NCBI GenBank assembly: GCA_018661145.1
Contig: JABJIU010000038.1
Span: 1 to 17,384 of the forward strand
DNA from: Pseudomonadota bacterium
Lineage (GTDB): Bacteria > Pseudomonadota > Gammaproteobacteria > Arenicellales > UBA868
Length of the DNA stretch: 17,384 nucleotides
Reading direction: 5' to 3'
A program made the position numbers and the translations under genes. This document shows positions 6,222 to 12,186 of the stretch, in pieces. Positions within the stretch are counted from its first letter, which is position 1. Every line of letters starts with the position of its first letter. A model generated the notes under the pieces. That model searched no databases, was not told where the DNA came from, and saw only the letters and a program-made list of their open reading frames with translations.

Positions 6222-6824
6222 CTAGATGTACTCAAACACCTTGATGACGCGGACGACACCGGTCACAGAACGGGTCGCTTCTACTGCGATGTCAGCTTCC
6301 TCGGGTTTGACCAGCCCCATGAGATAGACGTTCGCCCGTTCGGTAACGACTTTGATGCGGGTCGACTCGACAGGCGCGGAGGTTGCAATAGCGGTCTTCA
6401 CTTTGGTCGTGATCCAGCCGTCGTTCGCACGACTGTTCAGATTGGTCTTTCCGGCAAGTTCAAGCCGGTTGATGACCTGTCGCGACCCCTGATGTGACTT
6501 GGCAACGTCGATAATGGTGTCGATATCTCGCTGATCAGGCACCTCTCCGGAAAGCAGCACGACACCGTTGTATACGGTCACGTTTATATGCTCATGCTCA
6601 ATCTGCTCTTGCTTGCTAACTAAGCGTTTGATATCGAGCTCCATTTTGTTGTCATCCCAGTAAACGCTGGCACCTCTGCGATCCCGGGCCACATCGATGG
6701 CTATGACTGTGGCGGTGGTGACGAGCACAATGCCGCAGCCGCTGACAAGGCAAGCGATTGCCAGCGCCAAAAGAGAATGTCGGAACGGTTTTGAGGTTCT
6801 GGCAGAGCGAAACTGTTTCATCAA
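6222..6824 (-). CDS. dolP: Outer-membrane lipoprotein with two BON domains, DolP (YraP)
   Basis: DolP is an outer-membrane lipoprotein that binds anionic phospholipids, localises to division sites and supports envelope integrity. The 200-residue protein has a basic N terminus (KQFRSARTSKPFRH), a hydrophobic stretch and a lipobox LVSGC with the lipidated Cys at residue 30. Two BON domains follow, about 58-124 (ending QVINRLELAG) and 132-199 (DGWITTKVKTAI to VVRVIKVFEYI). Length is close to E. coli DolP (191). The ATG overlaps the gmhA stop as ATGA, implying translational coupling. The order lpoA-yraN-SIS protein-dolP is the classical gammaproteobacterial arrangement and supports the orthology. 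Confidence 0.92.
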   Translation of the reverse strand: MMKQFRSARTSKPFRHSLLALAIACLVSGCGIVLVTTATVIAIDVARDRRGASVYWDDNKMELDIKRLVSKQEQIEHEHINVTVYNGVVLLSGEVPDQRDIDTIIDVAKSHQGSRQVINRLELAGKTNLNSRANDGWITTKVKTAIATSAPVESTRIKVVTERANVYLMGLVKPEEADIAVEATRSVTGVVRVIKVFEYI

Positions 6825-7408
6825 TGCTCCCCGCAGTAATGTTGGTCGATCAAATCACAAAAGCAGTGAATAATTATAGCGTGAGCCTCCTGGATGCGTG
6901 CAGTGCTGTCGGAGGGAACCCGCAACTCATAGTCCCCCTGATTCAGCATCGATGCCAGGGCGCCGCCGTCACGTCCGGTTAATGCAGTGACTCTGACCCC
7001 TTCTTTTTTCTGTGACGCCGAAACCGCGTTCAGGATGTTGGGTGAATTGCCCGATGTCGTGATAACGACGAGATGATCGCCCGATGCCGCGAGAGCCTCG
7101 ATCTGCCGTGAGAAAATCTGGTCAAAAGCGTAGTCGTTGCCAGTGGCCGTCAACGTGGCTGTGTCGCTGACCAGCGCAACAGCCGGGAGGGCTTTGCGCT
7201 CTTTCTGGAAGCGAACCAGAAGTTCTGCACTGAAGTGCATAGCATCAGTCGCCGATCCGCCATTGCCACAGAGCAGCAATTTGCCTCCGTTGTCGAGCGT
7301 GTCGAGCATCGCCTCTGATGCACGGAGAATGTCATCGGCTAGCGATTCCCCGCTGGCTAAGGCGGTTTGTGCGCTCTGATTGAAGTGATCAACGATGCGC
7401 TGGCTCAT
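6821..7408 (-). CDS. gmhA: SIS-domain phosphoheptose isomerase (GmhA type, at the diaA locus)
   Basis: GmhA converts sedoheptulose 7-phosphate to D-glycero-D-manno-heptose 7-phosphate, the first step to ADP-heptose. The 195-residue SIS protein has the phosphosugar loop CGNGGSATDAMHF and ISTSGNS-like TTSGNSPN. The position is that of E. coli diaA, a DnaA-binding paralog, but the residues match GmhA: H58, E62, Q173 and H181 correspond to the GmhA metal/catalytic set H61, E65, Q172 and H180. E. coli DiaA has lost the Glu and the second His (Met and Asn in my recollection of it). Together with rfaE2 two genes downstream this favours the isomerase; a DnaA-related role in addition cannot be excluded. 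A 90-bp gap with two palindromes precedes the gene. Confidence 0.85.
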   Translation of the reverse strand: MSQRIVDHFNQSAQTALASGESLADDILRASEAMLDTLDNGGKLLLCGNGGSATDAMHFSAELLVRFQKERKALPAVALVSDTATLTATGNDYAFDQIFSRQIEALAASGDHLVVITTSGNSPNILNAVSASQKKEGVRVTALTGRDGGALASMLNQGDYELRVPSDSTARIQEAHAIIIHCFCDLIDQHYCGEH

Positions 7409-7470
7409 TTACGCGCTGCCTGTTAGGGTTGGATGACAGCGTGAATTCTAAAGCTTTCGCTGGCCGCTGG

Positions 7471-7504
7471 GGTCCGTGTCGGACCAAATCTTCTGAGCTC
7501 AGAA
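7471..7504. repeat. Two adjacent perfect palindromes between yraN and gmhA
   Basis: GGTCCG-TGT-CGGACC (7471-7485) and the uninterrupted 14-bp palindrome TTCTGAGCTCAGAA (7491-7504) lie 5 bases apart. The second overlaps the yraN stop codon. They occupy the only sizeable gap inside an otherwise tight operon. No T-run follows on the minus strand, so these could be an operator, an mRNA-processing stem or a leaky terminator. Confidence 0.45.
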
Positions 7505-7855
7505 CGCATCTTGTATCCACCGCCACTTGTGGTCGGGTGGTTTTCCGCTCACCGCAAACACATCAAATCGGCAAGGGGTATTGTGCGGATCCCGATGTTG
7601 CTGGAGGAAGCCCTGGGCCGTGAGTCGCAGCCGGGACTGTTTTCGTGCGTCGACCGTCTCCTCGGGTCTTCCGTAGGCGCTGCTTGTGCGGTAACGAACC
7701 TCTACAAACACCACGGTGGATTGCTCCTGCAGCACGAGATCAATTTCTCCTCGCTGGGTTCGATAATTGCGGTCGAGCAACTCCAGCCCAGCCTCCCGCA
7801 GTTGATCCAGGGCAAAATCCTCTGACCAATGAGTATTTGCGGTGGTTTTATTCAT
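7499..7855 (-). CDS. yraN: UPF0102 family protein YraN (endonuclease-like fold)
   Basis: A 118-residue member of the UPF0102 family, whose fold resembles Holliday-junction resolvase/restriction nucleases. Its biological role is not settled. Visible landmarks are E12, LLDRNYRTQRGEIDLV (27-41, with the acidic GEID) and VVFVEVRYR (48-56, with the E-x-R/K pair), then CRFDVFAV. These acidic and basic positions match the PD-(D/E)xK nuclease pattern. Length is typical (115-130). The gene starts 18 bases after the lpoA stop and is followed by a 90-bp gap with palindromes before gmhA. Confidence 0.92.
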   Translation of the reverse strand: MNKTTANTHWSEDFALDQLREAGLELLDRNYRTQRGEIDLVLQEQSTVVFVEVRYRTSSAYGRPEETVDARKQSRLRLTAQGFLQQHRDPHNTPCRFDVFAVSGKPPDHKWRWIQDAF

Positions 7856-7873
7856 AGGAATCTTTAAAACGAG

Positions 7874-9787
7874 CTACCGGGGGATGACGGGTTCAAACAA
7901 TTCAGGCAATCCTCCACGGAACCTTGCCCAATCAGGATGCCGTTTGATGCGGCCGTCGATGTCGATGGAAAGCGCGCCGCTCGCACCGGCATATTGCCAG
8001 TCTGGCCGATCGAGTCTCTTCGGGATATGGCAGCCAAGGCGGTACGAGTCCATGCCTAATGCGAAAAGCCGGTCGATGGCCGATCCCCGATAACGAGTGA
8101 GGGTCGTCACATCTTCAGTGGATCGTCCGAAACGACCGGTCTGACGTACAAGCCAAGGCATGTCGGAAAACAATACACCCTCAAGATCGAGATCGTTAAC
8201 TACGTCCGGCATACCCTCGAAGATGGTGTTCTGTGAATAGATCGGCAATTTGCCCCCGTGGTGAAATTCAATCTGGGGTTTGAACAGTCGGGCGGTGCCT
8301 CGATCGGTGAAGAGGAAAATAACGTCCAGGTCCTGACGGATGTTCGGCAAGACCGTCACAGGCAGTGAATCGGTCAGGACCTTCTGCAGGACTTCTGCCC
8401 GGTACCGGCTTTGGTTGAGCCCAAGCAGACGCAAAATGATTGCGGAGTAGTCGTTAAGTTGTGGATCCAAAACGGCCGTATCGGCAATGATCCCACCTTG
8501 CTGCTGCCACACCTGTATTGCGGTGTTGGCGGCTACCCTGTGTGCTGGCTTGGGGCTATGCAGAACCAGGGCGTGTTTCAGACCCCGCGATCGCGCGTGG
8601 GTAACGAGTGACCGCGCTTCAATGCGGCGGGAAAGATCTACAAAGAATGCATTGGGTTTCGATCGGCCATCTTCAGGGCCCAGCAGCAGCGTTGGGGCTA
8701 GTAGCTTTGAGTCGGCCAACAGCTTGGACACCGCATCACGACCCAGAGGTCCAATCACGAGATCCGCTCCTGCGTCGATGGCCTCCTTGTAGATAGCGCC
8801 GACTGCTTCAAGGTCCGCACCGAGGTCGTAAAGCGTGATGACCGGTCTTGCAGAAGGACGCTCCCGCTCATGAAGGTACATTACCCCGTCATGGAATGCG
8901 GAGGCCGCCTTGCTGAAAGAAGACGTCATCGGTAGCAGCAAAGCCACTTGGGATGACTGTGCCAAGGCGCAGGTTTCGGGCCACAGGTTTCTTGCAATTG
9001 GCGTGGCGTGATGCGCAGGATGTTCGACTGACCAGGCGTCCAGTTCCTGACGCAAGGATTCGAGTTCCCATCCCGCGCGACCATAAAGCCTTGCAAGATC
9101 AATCCAGCCTCTATCCTCCTGAACGAGATCAGGATGCAGTTGCAGGAGATCAAGTTGTTCGGTGGTAAGCCGTAAAAGTCGGTCAAATACTCCCCGAAGC
9201 AAAACGTCAATATCTGCCGATACACTGTCTTTGAGAGGGAGACTTCTGATCAGTGCCAATGCCTCTTGGTGTTTTTCCTGGGCAAACAAGCTTTGAAGTT
9301 TGAGATCGTACAGCAGCTGCCACTGACTTTTATCGAGGTCTGTATTCTCGGTGTCGGACAGTAAACGCCACGCTGCCGATGGGGCATTTTCTGTGAGCCT
9401 AAGTGCCGCAGTCAGGAGTTTGTGCTGGTTGAGCGCCCAAGGTTCACTGTTTTCACCCTGGGTTTGGGCAAGGACAACTGCAGCCTGCTCAGAGCGATCG
9501 GTTTGCAGGAAACGTTTAGCGGCAGCGAGCAAGAGCAGTTGTGCCTGAGGGTTGGCAGTATCAAGGGCACGCGCCAGAAACGCCCACGCAGAGGACTGTG
9601 GTTCAGCCTGCGCAAAATCTCTAATGACAGGCGCAGAAATGCCCACACCCGCGTCTTGGCCAGTCTCTTTGGTCTGAGTTGCTGGGACACGATTCGTGCG
9701 ATCCTGCGGTTCAGAGATTTTCTGGGTTGTCAGTCCCGCGCAGCCCGACACTAGAACCGTCACGAACGCGACCATCAGGGGGTGCAT
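7874..9787 (-). CDS. lpoA: Penicillin-binding protein activator LpoA (outer-membrane lipoprotein)
   Basis: LpoA is an outer-membrane lipoprotein that reaches through the periplasm to stimulate PBP1A peptidoglycan synthesis. The protein has a short signal with lipobox VSGC, then an N-terminal TPR-like helical region (roughly 50-260). A C-terminal periplasmic-binding-protein-like domain follows (from VALLLPMTSSFSKAASAFHDG onward), with VIGPLGRDAVSKLL, YSQNTIFEG and a final ALGMDSYRL. This two-domain form matches E. coli LpoA (678 residues). I chose the ATG at 9785-9787 (637 residues, Cys at 16). An ATG at 9812-9814 adds nine residues but no positive charge and would lie almost on the start of a possible transcript from the -10 at 9821-9826. 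The signal lacks Lys/Arg in both versions, which is unusual. It heads the five-gene operon. Confidence 0.9.
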   Translation of the reverse strand: MHPLMVAFVTVLVSGCAGLTTQKISEPQDRTNRVPATQTKETGQDAGVGISAPVIRDFAQAEPQSSAWAFLARALDTANPQAQLLLLAAAKRFLQTDRSEQAAVVLAQTQGENSEPWALNQHKLLTAALRLTENAPSAAWRLLSDTENTDLDKSQWQLLYDLKLQSLFAQEKHQEALALIRSLPLKDSVSADIDVLLRGVFDRLLRLTTEQLDLLQLHPDLVQEDRGWIDLARLYGRAGWELESLRQELDAWSVEHPAHHATPIARNLWPETCALAQSSQVALLLPMTSSFSKAASAFHDGVMYLHERERPSARPVITLYDLGADLEAVGAIYKEAIDAGADLVIGPLGRDAVSKLLADSKLLAPTLLLGPEDGRSKPNAFFVDLSRRIEARSLVTHARSRGLKHALVLHSPKPAHRVAANTAIQVWQQQGGIIADTAVLDPQLNDYSAIILRLLGLNQSRYRAEVLQKVLTDSLPVTVLPNIRQDLDVIFLFTDRGTARLFKPQIEFHHGGKLPIYSQNTIFEGMPDVVNDLDLEGVLFSDMPWLVRQTGRFGRSTEDVTTLTRYRGSAIDRLFALGMDSYRLGCHIPKRLDRPDWQYAGASGALSIDIDGRIKRHPDWARFRGGLPELFEPVIPR

Positions 9788-9820
9788 CCATCCCGTAGCG
9801 CAGTACCAAGGCATACTTTC

Positions 9821-9826
9821 AGTATA
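9821..9826 (-). promoter_or_regulatory. Candidate -10 box for the lpoA operon
   Basis: TATACT on the minus strand (plus AGTATA, 9821-9826) is a 5/6 -10 match about 34 bases before the chosen lpoA ATG. No convincing -35 is found 16-18 bases upstream, so this is only a candidate. The gap between lpoA and rsmI is about 110 bp and must hold both divergent promoters; no plus-strand promoter stood out. Confidence 0.3.
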
Positions 9827-9897
9827 GCGGATAGACTTGATCCTTCCGCCAGCGCAACGCGGACTCCATTGCTGCCGGACCGGTTGAATTCAATATA

Positions 9898-10779
9898 GTG
9901 AGTAAAGCCTCGATCCCTTCTCTACAGCCGGGCACCCTTTATGTGGTCGCCACCCCGATTGGAAATCTGGGGGATATTTCGGCACGCGCGACTCAAGTAC
10001 TTCACAATGCTGACGTCATCGTCGCGGAAGATACGCGACACACGCTCGGGCTGCTCAATCATCTGGGCGTGGAGGCACCGCGACTGATCTCTCTGCATGA
10101 GCATAACGAAGCGCGTCAGGTGCCCCGGGTTATTGCTCTGCTGCAATCGGGAGTGTGCCTGGCGCTTGTCAGCGATGCCGGGACACCAATGATCAGTGAT
10201 CCGGGCTACCGTTTGGTTAATAAGGCGAAGACACTGGACCTGCCTGTCATTGCCGTTCCGGGTCCAAGTGCGGTGACGGCTGCACTTTCCATTTCAGGCC
10301 TGCCCACAGACCGTTTTGTTTTTGAAGGATTTCTTTCAGCTCGTACCGAGGCGCGACGCACGCGATTACGTTCGCTGACGTCGGAGACGCGCACGCTGGT
10401 CTTTTTTGAGTCTCCCAAACGGGTGCAGGATACGCTTACCGATATCGCAAATATCTTTGGTGAAGACCGCCTGGTGGCGTTTTGCCGGGAACTGACGAAG
10501 CACTTCGAGTCCGTCCAACGCGCTCCGGTGGGAGAGTTGGCCGCGAGACTTCGGGAATTGCCGGAGAAGATCAAAGGAGAAATCGTTCTGGTTGTGAGAG
10601 GGGTAGAGACTCCGCCAAGTGCAAAACCGATCGACGAGAGTCTCTTGATCGAGCTTCTGGCCGGGGTACTGCCGCCGCGAAAGGCGAGCGAGATCGCGGC
10701 ACGACTGACAGGCGGGCGCAAGAATGACTTCTATAAAAGAATACTCACGGCAGCAGATCGCGCCGCCACTGATTTGTGA
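9898..10779 (+). CDS. rsmI: 16S rRNA (cytidine1402-2'-O)-methyltransferase
   Basis: RsmI methylates the 2'-OH of C1402 in the decoding centre of 16S rRNA using SAM. The 293-residue protein has the family motifs in order: ATPIGNLGD (18-26), AEDTRHT (43-49), SDAGTPMISDPG (92-103), VPGPSA, and the ESPKR segment; the C-terminal region ends LTGGRKNDFYKRIL. Length matches E. coli RsmI (286). The start is a GTG at 9898, a few bases before the conserved core, with no strong ribosome site. It is divergent from lpoA, and its stop lies 42 bases before the RNase P RNA, so the rnpB promoter lies in that short gap or inside the rsmI 3' end. Confidence 0.95.
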   Translation: MSKASIPSLQPGTLYVVATPIGNLGDISARATQVLHNADVIVAEDTRHTLGLLNHLGVEAPRLISLHEHNEARQVPRVIALLQSGVCLALVSDAGTPMISDPGYRLVNKAKTLDLPVIAVPGPSAVTAALSISGLPTDRFVFEGFLSARTEARRTRLRSLTSETRTLVFFESPKRVQDTLTDIANIFGEDRLVAFCRELTKHFESVQRAPVGELAARLRELPEKIKGEIVLVVRGVETPPSAKPIDESLLIELLAGVLPPRKASEIAARLTGGRKNDFYKRILTAADRAATDL

Positions 10780-10786
10780 GATGGAC

Positions 10787-10815
10787 TTGCACAATCATTG
10801 TGACCGGTTTAAGTT
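10787..10815 (+). promoter_or_regulatory. Candidate rnpB promoter with overlapping palindrome
   Basis: TTGCAC (10787-10792) and TAAGTT (10810-10815) are 17 bases apart and predict initiation near 10822, the first base of the RNase P RNA. The -10 is poor (3/6). A perfect 13-bp inverted repeat CACAAT-C-ATTGTG (10790-10802) overlaps the -35 and looks like an operator. Confidence 0.35.
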
Positions 10816-10821
10816 GCCACT

Positions 10822-11207
10822 TGGAGTCGGCCGGGCAACCGCGGTCCTGAAGTCTGCTGCACACCGTTCAAGGTTTGCGGCGGAGCAGGGCGGAGGAAAG
10901 TCCGGGCTCCACAGGGCAGGGTGCCAGATAACGTCTGGGCGGCGTGAGCCGACGGAAAGTGCCACAGAAAACATACCGCCCTGGGTTGTCTAACGGCAAT
11001 CCGGGGTAAGGGTGAAAAGGTGCGGTAAGAGCGCACCGCGTTCCCGGTAACGAGAGCGGCAGGGTAAACCCCACCCGGAGCAAGACCAAATAGGGATCCT
11101 AAGGCGCGGCCCGCGTTGGATCCGGGTAGGTCGCTTGAGGCGTACGGTGACGTACGCCCCAGATGAATGGTTGTCCTAGACAGAACCCGGCTTATAGGCC
11201 GACTCCA
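10822..11207 (+). ncRNA. rnpB: RNase P RNA (M1 RNA, bacterial type A)
   Basis: This is the catalytic RNA of RNase P, which cleaves 5' leaders from pre-tRNAs together with the RnpA protein. The conserved core GGAGGAAAGTCCGGGCTCC (about 10890-10908) is followed by CAGGGTGCCAGATAACG, then GGTAAGGGTGAAAAGGTGCG, GTAAGAGCGCACCGCG, and GGTAAACCCCACCCGGAGCA (tRNA-CCA contact region). AGACCAAATAGGGATCCTAAG and CCCGGCTTAT near the end follow. The 5' end (GGAGTCGGCC, 10823-10832) pairs perfectly with the 3' end (GGCCGACTCC, 11197-11206) to form helix P1, extended by T10822-A11207. The length of about 386 nt is close to E. coli (377). No classic terminator with a T-run follows. Apparent ORFs across this stretch are artefacts of the RNA gene. 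Confidence 0.97.
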
Positions 11208-11376
11208 TTTCTGTTGAAAAATAAGAATCTTAGGATAGTTATCCACAGATTACTTTAAGTTGAGCCTCTTGCAGGCCTGGAAAATCTCTCTCGGGATGCG
11301 CTGATCCATCTCTTCCTCAGTCCTGACGATGGTCAGGCCATTTCGCAAAAACACTGTTTTTTCAGTTAATTGAGGG
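11208..11376. other. Spacer after rnpB: no assured gene, one DnaA box
   Basis: This 169-bp stretch between the end of rnpB and the mraZ promoter holds a perfect DnaA box (11239-11247). It also has a 6-bp hairpin CCTGAC-GATG-GTCAGG (11322-11337) without a T-run, possibly a weak rnpB terminator. On the minus strand a GTG-started frame of 34 codons (11250-11354) lacks a ribosome site and is not called as a gene. Confidence 0.5.
11239..11247 (+). promoter_or_regulatory. Perfect DnaA box
   Basis: TTATCCACA matches the high-affinity DnaA box exactly and lies 32 bases after rnpB. A one-mismatch reverse-orientation copy, TGTGGGTAA, lies at 11456-11464, and a two-mismatch copy TGTGGGAAA at 11424-11432. 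DnaA binding here could link replication to division-gene expression, but a 9-mer can occur by chance. Confidence 0.4.
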
Positions 11377-11406
11377 TTGACAGCCCGACGACTTGATCCC
11401 TATAGT
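11377..11406 (+). promoter_or_regulatory. Sigma70 promoter of the dcw cluster (Pmra)
   Basis: A perfect -35 TTGACA (11377-11382) and a 5/6 -10 TATAGT (11401-11406) are separated by 18 bases, predicting a transcription start near 11413. This is the best promoter-like match I found in the window and faces mraZ, leaving an untranslated leader of about 300 nt. In E. coli the corresponding Pmra drives most of the division and cell-wall cluster. Confidence 0.75.
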
Positions 11407-11415
11407 GTTGCTCAG

Positions 11416-11430
11416 TGGGTATTTGTGGGA
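11416..11430 (+). promoter_or_regulatory. MraZ operator: tandem TGGGN repeats
   Basis: TGGGT (11416-11420) and TGGGA (11426-11430) are separated by exactly 5 bases, giving the 10-bp periodicity described for MraZ-binding sites (TGGGN-N5 repeats; E. coli has three). They lie at about +4 to +18, so MraZ bound here should block initiation from Pmra. A third TGGGT (11458-11462) is out of phase. Confidence 0.7.
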
Positions 11431-11454
11431 AAACAGGCAATAGAGGGCTGAAAA

Positions 11455-11628
11455 ATGTGGGTAAAAAAATCTCGTGAACAGGTTTTTCCCCAACAGCCGC
11501 AAAAAGCGACGGAAGAAGACCTGGAACTGTTTTTGATGCCGTGGATGGCGGCTAATCCATCCAAATCCTCATCCTCCTTTGGTGATTACCCGGCCCTTCA
11601 CGGGGCCGGGGTTTCTTTGGAGGCGTGA
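11455..11628 (+). CDS. 57-codon leader ORF upstream of mraZ
   Basis: An ATG at 11455 preceded by GAGGG (11443-11447; 7-base spacing) opens a 57-codon frame ending at TGA 11626-11628. The peptide begins MWVKKSREQVFPQQPQ, has an acidic middle (ATEEDLELFL), a Trp/Met-rich patch (MPWM) and a Ser run. It has no signal peptide or membrane segment, and I know no relative. It lies wholly in the leader made from Pmra. Its last 13 codons run through the terminator-like hairpin at 11589-11610, so ribosomes translating it would melt that stem. It ends 87 bases before mraZ. It could be a real small protein, a regulatory leader peptide or chance; the good ribosome site and hairpin overlap favour a leader role. 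Confidence 0.5.
   Translation: MWVKKSREQVFPQQPQKATEEDLELFLMPWMAANPSKSSSSFGDYPALHGAGVSLEA
11589..11618 (+). terminator. Intrinsic terminator/attenuator in the mraZ leader
   Basis: CCCGGCCC (11589-11596) pairs with GGGCCGGG (11603-11610) in a perfect 8-bp GC stem with a 6-base loop, followed by GTTTCTTT. It lies between Pmra and mraZ, far from the end of rnpB, and inside the 3' part of the 57-codon ORF, so it looks like an attenuator rather than an operon end. The T-run is imperfect, so termination may be partial. Confidence 0.6.
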
Positions 11629-11715
11629 CCGGGGATTGTTCGAAGGTGTGCCCGCCGCTTGTAGCGGTAAGGCATAGAACAGTAAAGGTAGAGATGGAGG
11701 AGGTCAGCGTCAGCG

Positions 11716-12174
11716 ATGTTTAGGGGTGCCAGCACCTTGAATCTCGACAGCAAAGGACGTTTTGCTGTGCCGACGACGCATCGTGAGCCGCTTACCGAGC
11801 GGTGTCAGGGACGACTCGTCCTCACCGTTAACAATACTCGAGAGCGCTGTCTCTGGCTTTACCCCCAGGACGAGTGGGAGCGGGTGGAGCAGAAAGTTGT
11901 AGAACTGCCGAGTTTTGATCCTGCTGCGCAGGCACTGAAGCGTTTTCTGATTGGCTATGCAGCTGACTGTGAACTCGATAGTGCCAGTCGTATCAGGATT
12001 CCTGCGCCCCTTCGCGAGTTTGCGGCGTTGGAAAAGCACATCGTACTCATCGGCCAGGGTAACAAGTTTGAACTTTGGGATGAGTCCCGGTGGAAAGCGA
12101 GATGTGACGAATGGCTTGCTGTACAGACCGGCGAAGAGCGTCTGTCGGTAGAGCTTGAATCTCTCTCACTGTAG
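11716..12174 (+). CDS. mraZ: Transcriptional regulator MraZ
   Basis: MraZ is a ring-forming AbrB/SpoVT-fold DNA-binding protein that represses the dcw cluster from its own promoter. The 152-residue sequence has the two tandem half-domains with their DxxxR signatures: D11-S-K-G-R15 and D88-S-A-S-R92. The N terminus MFRGASTLNLDSKGRFAVP is family-typical and fixes the start, and the length matches E. coli MraZ (152). A GGAGGAGG ribosome site (11696-11703) precedes the ATG by 12 bases, slightly longer than optimal. The predicted targets, TGGGN repeats at 11416-11430, lie 285 bases upstream. rsmH starts 12 bases after the stop. Confidence 0.97.
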   Translation: MFRGASTLNLDSKGRFAVPTTHREPLTERCQGRLVLTVNNTRERCLWLYPQDEWERVEQKVVELPSFDPAAQALKRFLIGYAADCELDSASRIRIPAPLREFAALEKHIVLIGQGNKFELWDESRWKARCDEWLAVQTGEERLSVELESLSL

Positions 12175-12186
12175 GAAAACTGCATC

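Noticed and set aside
5726..6259. Longer rfaE2 starting at the GTG 6257-6259
   Set aside because: It would overlap dolP by 38 bases and add a Ser/Thr-rich tail not seen in the family, with no ribosome site.
6821..7408. diaA (DnaA-binding SIS protein)
   Set aside because: Synteny suggests it, but the GmhA metal and catalytic residues are all kept and rfaE2 is in the operon.
10809..11246. 145-aa minus-strand ORF and other frames across this stretch
   Set aside because: They lie over the RNase P RNA gene, whose conserved core and P1 pairing are unmistakable; the translations have no protein-like features.
11322..11345. rnpB terminator at hairpin CCTGAC-GATG-GTCAGG
   Set aside because: The stem is followed by CCATTTCG rather than a T-run and lies 115 bases after the RNA end; left as a possibility only.
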